NCBI GenBank assembly: GCA_017556885.1
Contig: JAFYLV010000176.1
Span: 1 to 9,089, forward strand
Source of the DNA: Clostridia bacterium
GTDB lineage: Bacteria; Bacillota; Clostridia; Oscillospirales; QAMX01
DNA length: 9,089 bases
Direction: 5' to 3'
Below are positions 4,466-9,089 of the stretch, piece after piece (position 1 is the first letter of the stretch; each line of letters starts with the position of its first letter). The notes beneath the pieces are model-generated. The model saw only the letters and a list, made by a program, of their open reading frames with translations, made no database searches and had not been told where the DNA came from. A program made the position numbers and the translations under genes.

Positions 4466-5020
4466 ACCGTGACCGGCATCGGTGGGGAGCAGACCGTCGG
4501 AGAGCCAGTATTCCGGCGCGCGCAGCTTGGAGGCGCGGGCCAGGGCGCTCTGGGCGGGGATGAAGGTGGTGCCGCAATCCCGGGAAAGGGTGCGCACCGT
4601 CTGCTGATAGTTGGTGGCGGCGGTGAAGATGGCATTGAAATTCTCCTCCGTGGCCGCGCCCGGCAGCAGGAAGGGCTCGATCATGACGGGCTTCACGTTG
4701 GGGAGAGCCTCCTTGAGTCGCTGAAGCAGGGCAAGATAGCCGTCGCTGTACTTCTTCAGCGGGGTGGGATAGCTGCCGTCGGAGGGGAGGATATCCTCCA
4801 TGCCGATGCAGATGGAGATGATATCGGGATTTGCGGGCAGGATCAGCTCGTCAAAGCGATCAAGCACATCCGCGATGCGAAGACCCTTTTCGGACACGAC
4901 GGAGAAGCTGAGCCCTCGATCGTAGTAGGAGGAGGACATCAGAGCACTGACGAGGAAGGGATAGCCCGCCGCATCCATGGCGGGGGTGGCGCGGTCGCCG
5001 ATAAAGAGAACGGAAGGCAT
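4418..5020 (-). CDS. SGNH/GDSL-fold protein with degenerate catalytic residues
   Basis: The product has 200 aa with the block order of SGNH hydrolases: FIGDR at 6-10 (block I), KGLRIADVL at 45-53 (block II), IGMEDI at 72-77 (block III) and SDGLLPTDAGH at 174-184 (block V). In active members block I is GDS, block III carries G-x-N-D and block V is D-x-x-H. Here the nucleophile position is Arg10, the block III Asn is Glu75, and the catalytic His position is Leu178. The fold is likely kept but classical esterase chemistry is probably lost, so it may bind ligand without cleaving it. The start is supported by AAGGAG eight bases upstream, within the end of the TrmB gene, and the gap between the two genes is 3 nt. 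Its 3' end is the apparent insertion site of the island, which also removed its original terminator (41-75). Confidence 0.85.
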   Translation of the reverse strand: MPSVLFIGDRATPAMDAAGYPFLVSALMSSSYYDRGLSFSVVSEKGLRIADVLDRFDELILPANPDIISICIGMEDILPSDGSYPTPLKKYSDGYLALLQRLKEALPNVKPVMIEPFLLPGAATEENFNAIFTAATNYQQTVRTLSRDCGTTFIPAQSALARASKLRAPEYWLSDGLLPTDAGHGLLAGEWINAAKELIL

Positions 5021-5023
5021 GGT

Positions 5024-5704
5024 TTACTGCTCCTTTTTCAAAAGTGAGGGGAATTTCGCCGTGAGGTGATAGATGGGCATGCCTGCGGCGGTGAATTTAT
5101 CCTCGTATTCGGTGGTGTGGTTGGGAAGGTCGGTGGCATGCAGGTCAAAGCAGATATCCCGCAGGATGAGACCGTAGCCGGAGAGCTCGTTTAAGGAGAA
5201 CTCAAAGAGGCCGCGGTTGTCCGTCTTGAAATGCAGGTCGCCGCCGGGGGCGAGGATGCGTTCGTAGAGTTCAAGGAAGACGGAATGGGTCAGGCGGCGC
5301 TTGGCGTTGCCCTTCTTGGGCCAGGGATCGCAGAAGTTGACGTAGAGGGCGCTGACCTCACCGGGGGCGAACCAGTCGTAGATGGCACCTGCGTCACCGT
5401 TGACAAAGCGGACGTTGCGGATGCCGGCCTCCATAGCCTTTTCCATGGCCATGACGATGGCCTCGGTCACCTTTTCAACGGCAACAAAGAGGGTATCCGG
5501 CTCGGCCTGCGCCTTTTTGAAAACAAAGGAGCCCTTGCCGCAGCCGATCTCCACGTGGAGGGGAGCAGCGGAAGTGTCAAAGGGCATATCACCAAAGAGG
5601 GAACGCCAACCGCCGGCCTCGGCGGCGGGTTCGGCTACCAGCAGCGCGGAAACACGCTCCATGCGGGGGCCGATATTCTTCTTTTTTCGCATTCTTGCGC
5701 ACAT
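5024..5704 (-). CDS. trmB: tRNA (guanine-N7-)-methyltransferase TrmB
   Basis: The product has 226 aa, typical of the family. It transfers a methyl group from SAM to N7 of G46 in the variable loop of many tRNAs. Diagnostic motifs are present in order: the SAM loop EIGCGKGSF at 52-60, acidic Glu77 (VAVEK), NGD at 102-104, NFCDPWPKKGNAKRRL at 123-138 (commonly NFSDPWPKKRHAKRRL), FKTDN at 159-163, and the C-terminal TEYEDKF with GMPIY. The Asn at 133, where most TrmB have His, is a small deviation. The ATG at 5704 has a GGAG upstream; a second Met four codons on (MRKKK) is a possible alternative start. It leads a two-gene operon with the SGNH-like protein. Confidence 0.96.
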   Translation of the reverse strand: MCARMRKKKNIGPRMERVSALLVAEPAAEAGGWRSLFGDMPFDTSAAPLHVEIGCGKGSFVFKKAQAEPDTLFVAVEKVTEAIVMAMEKAMEAGIRNVRFVNGDAGAIYDWFAPGEVSALYVNFCDPWPKKGNAKRRLTHSVFLELYERILAPGGDLHFKTDNRGLFEFSLNELSGYGLILRDICFDLHATDLPNHTTEYEDKFTAAGMPIYHLTAKFPSLLKKEQ

Positions 5705-5730
5705 ATTTCTGATCTCCGTATCGAATTTGG

Positions 5731-5760
5731 TTTACAAGCATTCATTATACCACAAAATAT
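5731..5760 (+). promoter_or_regulatory. Possible divergent promoter of the YitT-family gene
   Basis: TTTACA (5731-5736) is five of six to the -35 consensus. The -10 would be a poor A/T hexamer such as AAATAT (5755-5760) after 18 nt. It overlaps the trmB promoter on the opposite strand within a 97-bp intergenic gap. The assignment is tentative. Confidence 0.3.
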
Positions 5761-5772
5761 ATGCGGTGACCA
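5744..5772 (-). promoter_or_regulatory. Promoter of the trmB operon
   Basis: On the minus strand the -10 is a perfect TATAAT (5744-5749), then a 17-nt spacer, then TGGTCA (5767-5772), four of six to the -35 consensus. The start of transcription would be near 5737, about 33 nt before the trmB ATG. With no terminator after the SGNH gene, this promoter may also feed the island's regulator and 36-aa peptide. Confidence 0.75.
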
Positions 5773-5801
5773 TAGCTTTTGCGGGAATGGAGGTATAAAG
5801 T

Positions 5802-6653
5802 ATGCGCGGATGGAAGAAAACCCTGCTTGCGGCGGCGGGCGGGGGAATATTTGCCCTCGCAGTGGATCTGTTTTATCTGCCGGCGGGTATCACCACCGGC
5901 GGTATCACCGGCATTGCCATGCTGCTGAAGCGTGGATTCGGGCTGCCGGTGGGAATCACCTCTCTTGCGTTGAACGCACCGCTGTTTGTGCTGGCTTTCC
6001 GATATCTTGGACTGCGCTTTGCGGCGGCAAGCCTGTACGGCGCGGGAATTTCCTACATTGCCTGCGATATGCTGGCGTTTCTTGAGAGGACGGCGGCAGC
6101 ATCTGTTGTACGAACGGATCCGCTGCTTGCCGCCCTGTTTGGAGGGATGCTCATGGGCGGCGGGCTGGGGCTTGTTTTCGCCGCCGGAGGGACCACCGGG
6201 GGCGTGGATATCGCGGCGGCGCTGGTACACCGGAAAAAGCCGGGACTGTCCCTCGGGCGGGTGATGCTTGCGGGGGATCTTGCACTCATTGCCGTGGGAA
6301 CGGCGGTGGACGGAGATATTCGCGGGTTTATGTACGGCTGCGTGGCGCTCTATGTTTCTGCCCGCGCCATCGATGCGGTGCTCTACGGGTTGGAGCGGGG
6401 GAGTGCGGCTCTGATCGTCACCGACCGGGCGGAGCGGGTCAAGGAAGAGATTTATACCCGCCTTTCCCGTGGCGTGACAGAGCTTCCTGCCCTCGGGGGC
6501 TACACCGGGGAGAATCGTACGGTGCTTCTCTGCGCGGTTTCCCTTTCGCAGACGGCATCGCTTACCGCCGCGGTGCGGGCGGGGGATCCGGATGCCTTTG
6601 TGATCCTCACCGAAGCGAGGGAGATGATCGGACGGGGCTTTGTCCGGAAGTGA
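5802..6653 (+). CDS. YitT family membrane protein (DUF161 + DUF2179)
   Basis: The product has 283 aa, the usual size for YitT proteins. The first about 195 residues are membrane segments with the family's glycine-rich hallmarks LPAGITTGGITGIA (26-39) and GGTTGGVDIA (129-138). The soluble C-terminal DUF2179 domain, about 223-279, starts RGVTELPALGGYTGE and contains DPDAFVILTEAREMIGRGF. Firmicutes usually carry several paralogues; the substrate is unknown, so no gene symbol is given. A GGAGG site eight bases upstream sets the start. It is divergent from trmB and ends against a convergent hairpin. The C-terminal domain is complete. Confidence 0.92.
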   Translation: MRGWKKTLLAAAGGGIFALAVDLFYLPAGITTGGITGIAMLLKRGFGLPVGITSLALNAPLFVLAFRYLGLRFAAASLYGAGISYIACDMLAFLERTAAASVVRTDPLLAALFGGMLMGGGLGLVFAAGGTTGGVDIAAALVHRKKPGLSLGRVMLAGDLALIAVGTAVDGDIRGFMYGCVALYVSARAIDAVLYGLERGSAALIVTDRAERVKEEIYTRLSRGVTELPALGGYTGENRTVLLCAVSLSQTASLTAAVRAGDPDAFVILTEAREMIGRGFVRK

Positions 6654-6655
6654 AA

Positions 6656-6685
6656 CGTGCCGCCCGGAATTTGCCGGACGGCACG
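6656..6685. terminator. GC-rich hairpin between convergent genes
   Basis: CGTGCCGCCCGG (6656-6667) pairs with CCGGACGGCACG (6674-6685) with a single mismatch and a 6-nt loop. The stem can be extended by TGAAAC (6651-6656) with GTTTCA (6688-6693) across a small bulge. T-runs are short, so as an intrinsic terminator it is imperfect. Its position between two convergent stop codons (6653 and 6702) fits a bidirectional terminator. Confidence 0.65.
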
Positions 6686-6701
6686 TGCGTTTCAGTTGTG
6701 T

Positions 6702-7685
6702 TCAGCGGTCTTCGATCACAGAAAGAACGACCTTTCCGATGTTTTCGTTGCGCTGGAGGATGGCATGGGCCTCTTCGGCCTGCGTAATGGGCAGTACCTT
6801 CCAGATGGAGGGGTGGATGGCGCCGGACTCGATGAGCGGCCAGACCTTTTCTACCAGCTCGGCAAGGAGGCGCGCCTTGAATTCGGGAGCGCGGCTGCGC
6901 AGCGTGCTGCCAACAAGATGCAATCCGCGGGTAAGCAGAGGACGGAGCAGAACATTCGTCTCCGTGCCGGCAAGGGTGGCAATGAGCACCCAATAACCGC
7001 CCCGCGCCAGATAGGGGAGACATTTTCCAATCATTTCGCCCGCGACGCAGTCCATGGCAACGGAAACGGGACGGCCGGCTTCTTCCTCCGCACGAAAATA
7101 ATCCGCAGGGTCTTCTTTATTGGTGTTGATGATGATGTCGGCACCGAGGCCGCGGATGCTTTCGGCAGTGGAATCGGCGCGCACCGTGGTGATGACGCGG
7201 GCGCCGAAGGCCTTGGCAAGGGGGATGGCTACCGAGGAGAGCCCGCTGGAGCCTGCGGGGATAAAGGCGGTCTGTCCGGCCTGCAGATGTCCCTCTATAA
7301 AGAGATTGAGGTAGGAGGTGGCGAAAGCCTCGGGCAATGCGGCGGCCTCCACCAGGGAGAGACCGGCAGGTACAGGCATGAGCATATCCTCCCGCACGGC
7401 CGCATATTCGGCATATCCGCCGCCGCCAAGGAGGGCACACACCCGGTCACCTGTCTTCCAGCGTGTCACCGTGCTGCCAACGGCGGCAACGGTGCCTGCG
7501 ATCTCCAGCCCCATCCATTCCGGACAACCGGGCGGCGGGGGATATTTGCCCTCCCGCTGCAGAAGATCGGCACGGTTGAGTGCCGCGGCATGGACTTTGA
7601 CGAGAACTTCATCTTCCCGAATGACAGGATCGGGAACATCGCTCCAAAGAAGGTCTTTGTTTTTATCTGTAAGAATAGCTTTCAT
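6702..7685 (-). CDS. NAD(P)H:quinone oxidoreductase, PIG3-type zinc-independent MDR
   Basis: The product has 327 aa, standard for the quinone-oxidoreductase branch of medium-chain dehydrogenases, which use NADPH to reduce quinones or other electrophiles. PIG3-type signatures are visible: ALNRADLLQREGKYPPPPG (35-53), GLEIAGTVAAVG (59-70), GDRVCALLGGGGYAEY (79-94) and GSTLRSR (259-265). The Rossmann loop reads AGSSGLSS (144-151), where most relatives have an AGxSGVG form, so the last glycine is Ser150; nucleotide binding may be affected but the fold looks intact. There are no structural-zinc cysteines. GGAG lies eight bases before the ATG. The gene starts 17 nt after the Gfo/Idh/MocA stop, so the two are co-transcribed. 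Confidence 0.92.
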   Translation of the reverse strand: MKAILTDKNKDLLWSDVPDPVIREDEVLVKVHAAALNRADLLQREGKYPPPPGCPEWMGLEIAGTVAAVGSTVTRWKTGDRVCALLGGGGYAEYAAVREDMLMPVPAGLSLVEAAALPEAFATSYLNLFIEGHLQAGQTAFIPAGSSGLSSVAIPLAKAFGARVITTVRADSTAESIRGLGADIIINTNKEDPADYFRAEEEAGRPVSVAMDCVAGEMIGKCLPYLARGGYWVLIATLAGTETNVLLRPLLTRGLHLVGSTLRSRAPEFKARLLAELVEKVWPLIESGAIHPSIWKVLPITQAEEAHAILQRNENIGKVVLSVIEDR

Positions 7686-7702
7686 GGTGATTCTCCGGAA
7701 TT

Positions 7703-8716
7703 TTAATCAATTTCACAGCTATGGATGCGGATGCCGCCGACAATATCGGAAAGTACCTTCTGTACGAGATAGTCATGCTCGTAGGTGAAGGGGTTTTCCT
7801 TGACACCGCAGATGTATGCGTGGAAATCCCGCATCATGTCATCGTATCTGCCGTAATAGGTATCATCCACAAAGGGAACGTTTTCACAGATGTTTTCGTA
7901 GGGCTTGTCGCACGTGTCCGCGTGGGCGACAGTCATGGTCAAAGGGCGCTCCAACGGGCAGATGTTGACGGTGCCGCGGCTTCCGGAGACCACAAACTGG
8001 CGGCGGCCGAAGCCGTTGACCTCCACGGAGGAGACAAAAATACGGGCAAGGGCTTTGTCATATTCCAGCACCGCGAGGGTATTGTCCTCAAATTCGATGC
8101 CGTCAAGCCCCGTTTTCTTCAGATACGAGGTGACGGATTTCGGTTCGCCCAACAGATAAACGGCGAGATCCACCAGATGACTGCCGAGTATATACATGAT
8201 GCCCCCGCCGAAGTTGGTCAGCCATTTTTTGTAGGCCGGGGGATGGAAGGTGCTCATCTCTGTGTTGATTGCGTAAAGCTCGCCGAGCTCGCCCCTGCGG
8301 ATACGTTCAAAGCAGTCCGTGATTGCCGGATTGTAGCGGTACATATAACCGAGCTGAACGGTCAGCCCTTTGGCCTTGGCCGTATCCAGCACGTCCTTAT
8401 ATTCTTCGAGGGTGCCGCTTGCCGGCTTGTCCATGTGAATGTGCTTGCCGGCATCCACGCAAAGCTTTGCATACCGCGTAAGATCCCAGACGTCCGATTC
8501 CACCAAAATGGCATCACACTTCGCAAGGATCTCCGCAACGCTCATGCGGGGAAGATCGCGGTAATTGAACAGATCACCGCGCTTCTCCACCCACCGCGGA
8601 TTTTCCTCCGCATAGCCGACGATCTCAAAGAGGTCGGGGAACTTTCGCGCGGCATACATCTTGGCCTCGCCGTGATTGTGGCCGATGCCGATCTGGCCGA
8701 GGCGGATCTTTTTCAT
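7703..8716 (-). CDS. Gfo/Idh/MocA family oxidoreductase
   Basis: The product has 337 aa from the ATG at 8716, chosen because GGGAG lies nine bases upstream and the protein then begins MKKIRLGQIGIG, the normal N-terminus. An ATG 15 codons earlier lies within the promoter region. The Rossmann loop is GQIGIGHNHG (7-16). The catalytic Lys motif is MDKP (95-98, EKP in most members), followed by GYMYRYNPA (123-131), and the C-terminal domain has GGGIMYILGSHLVDLAVYLLG (170-190) with His180 and Asp183 in the usual places. Relatives oxidise or epimerise sugars, inositols or related polyols with NAD(P). The substrate cannot be read from sequence. It is the first gene of an operon with the quinone oxidoreductase. 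Confidence 0.93.
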   Translation of the reverse strand: MKKIRLGQIGIGHNHGEAKMYAARKFPDLFEIVGYAEENPRWVEKRGDLFNYRDLPRMSVAEILAKCDAILVESDVWDLTRYAKLCVDAGKHIHMDKPASGTLEEYKDVLDTAKAKGLTVQLGYMYRYNPAITDCFERIRRGELGELYAINTEMSTFHPPAYKKWLTNFGGGIMYILGSHLVDLAVYLLGEPKSVTSYLKKTGLDGIEFEDNTLAVLEYDKALARIFVSSVEVNGFGRRQFVVSGSRGTVNICPLERPLTMTVAHADTCDKPYENICENVPFVDDTYYGRYDDMMRDFHAYICGVKENPFTYEHDYLVQKVLSDIVGGIRIHSCEID

Positions 8717-8751
8717 GGCAGATATCTCCCGAAGAATGTATTTCCAAGGAC

Positions 8752-8780
8752 AGTATAACACAGAATCGGGTTTTGCGCAA
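8752..8780 (-). promoter_or_regulatory. Promoter of the Gfo/Idh/MocA - quinone oxidoreductase operon
   Basis: On the minus strand the -10 is TATACT (8752-8757), then a 17-nt spacer, then TTGCGC (8775-8780), which keeps the TTG of the -35 consensus. It sits just downstream of the terminator of the preceding gene and about 30 nt before the 8716 start. Confidence 0.65.
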
Positions 8781-8785
8781 ATCAG

Positions 8786-8815
8786 AAAAGGACAGGGGAA
8801 AGCCCCTGTCCTTTT
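8786..8815. terminator. Rho-independent terminator
   Basis: A perfect 13-bp stem pairs AAAAGGACAGGGG (8786-8798) with CCCCTGTCCTTTT (8803-8815) around a 4-nt loop. It ends the leftward gene stopping at 8837 and lies just before the next operon's promoter. Confidence 0.92.
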
Positions 8816-8836
8816 ACATATGTTTTGATTTTTTTG

Positions 8837-9089
8837 TTATGCCTTCTGCTTGAGCAGGTCGCGGATCTCACGGAGCAGATCCTCGGCAGTGGGATTGGCC
8901 TCGCGCTCAAGACGGGCCTTTTCCTCCTCGGCGGCCTTGGCGGCAGCCTCTGCAGCAGCCTCAGCCTCCGCCTTCTCGGCGAGGTAGGCGGCAACGGCTT
9001 CCTGATCGGAAAGCTTGACACCGCGGGCCTTCAGAGCCTGGCGATCCTCGGCGGTGAGGGAGCCCTTGAGCTTTGAAAGCAGGTCGCCC
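8837..9089 (-). CDS. C-terminal part of an Ala/Glu-rich coiled-coil protein (partial)
   Basis: The last 83 residues and TAA of a leftward gene are visible; its start lies beyond the right edge. The visible part begins GDLLSKLKGSLTAEDRQAL, then has a long Ala/Glu/Lys helix (about residues 36-65 of the fragment) likely to form a coiled coil, and ends NPTAEDLLREIRDLLKQKA. That tail resembles the short C-terminal helix of MscL mechanosensitive channels (LLxEIRDLL), but the preceding sequence does not look like the MscL second membrane helix, so an extended MscL or an unrelated protein with a similar tail are both open. A terminator follows about 20 bp downstream. The opposite strand is also open here but lacks a plausible start context. 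Confidence 0.75.
   Translation of the reverse strand, partial: GDLLSKLKGSLTAEDRQALKARGVKLSDQEAVAAYLAEKAEAEAAAEAAAKAAEEEKARLEREANPTAEDLLREIRDLLKQKA

Noticed and set aside
4346..5047. Long open frame on the plus strand opposite the SGNH gene
   Set aside because: It is antisense to a well-supported gene in GC-rich DNA, with glycine/alanine-rich low-complexity translation and no family motifs.
5231..6085. 284-codon plus-strand frame running across trmB and into the YitT gene
   Set aside because: It overlaps trmB, the trmB promoter and the out-of-frame start of the YitT gene; the translation shows no recognisable domain.
6657..7706. 349-codon plus-strand frame opposite the quinone oxidoreductase
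   Set aside because: It mirrors codon structure of a clear MDR gene on the minus strand and begins inside the convergent terminator hairpin.
7721..8758. 345-codon plus-strand frame opposite the Gfo/Idh/MocA gene
   Set aside because: It is antisense to a gene with intact catalytic motifs; no ribosome site or domain was seen.
1..9089. CRISPR arrays, tRNA or rRNA genes, IS terminal inverted repeats
   Set aside because: None were seen on reading both strands; the only long repeat is the SGNH 3'-end pair.

Overview
The window looks like the chromosome of a Gram-positive, clostridial-type bacterium (Firmicutes, possibly a gut Clostridia lineage). The signs are strong GGAGG-type ribosome sites, sigma-A-like promoters, a YitT-family membrane protein and a TrmB/SGNH gene pair. 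This placement is inference from gene style only. The backbone (1-88 and about 4418-9089) is GC-rich. The stretch 137-4417 is visibly AT-rich and carries a different kind of gene content.

Layout. At 1-88 are the last codons of a rightward gene and a strong hairpin terminator. At 89-136 is a 48-bp copy of the 3' end of the SGNH-hydrolase-like gene, whose full version ends at 4418-4465. The two copies are in direct orientation and match at 43 of 48 bases, with 22 identical bases in a row. Between them lies an AT-rich island of about 4.3 kb, with every gene on the minus strand. The arrangement looks like insertion into the 3' end of the hydrolase gene with its reading frame restored, but no recombinase gene is present.

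The island holds two transcription units. First is a regulator with a C-terminal ArsR-like winged helix (4354-3299), followed 2 nt later by a 36-aa peptide gene (3296-3186) and a perfect hairpin terminator. Second, behind a consensus promoter (-35 TTGACA, 17 nt, -10 TATACT), is an operon that reads as a RiPP pathway: radical SAM/SPASM maturase, 71-aa cysteine-rich precursor peptide, PqqD-like recognition protein, HPr-kinase-like P-loop protein, and a four-helix membrane protein. The 36-aa peptide and the leader of the 71-aa precursor share a spaced pattern, FT-x-L...SEL-x3-I-x-[IV]-x-A-x-S, and both end in Arg. This suggests that the regulator-linked peptide is a second precursor or a signalling/decoy peptide for the same recognition machinery.

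Right of the island the backbone continues with the SGNH-like protein (catalytic Ser and His apparently lost) and tRNA m7G46 methyltransferase TrmB, as a leftward operon. Next come a divergent YitT-family membrane protein and, converging on it, an operon of a Gfo/Idh/MocA oxidoreductase and a PIG3-type quinone oxidoreductase. Last is a terminator and the C-terminus of an Ala/Glu-rich coiled-coil protein that runs off the window. No tRNA, rRNA, CRISPR array or transposase was seen.
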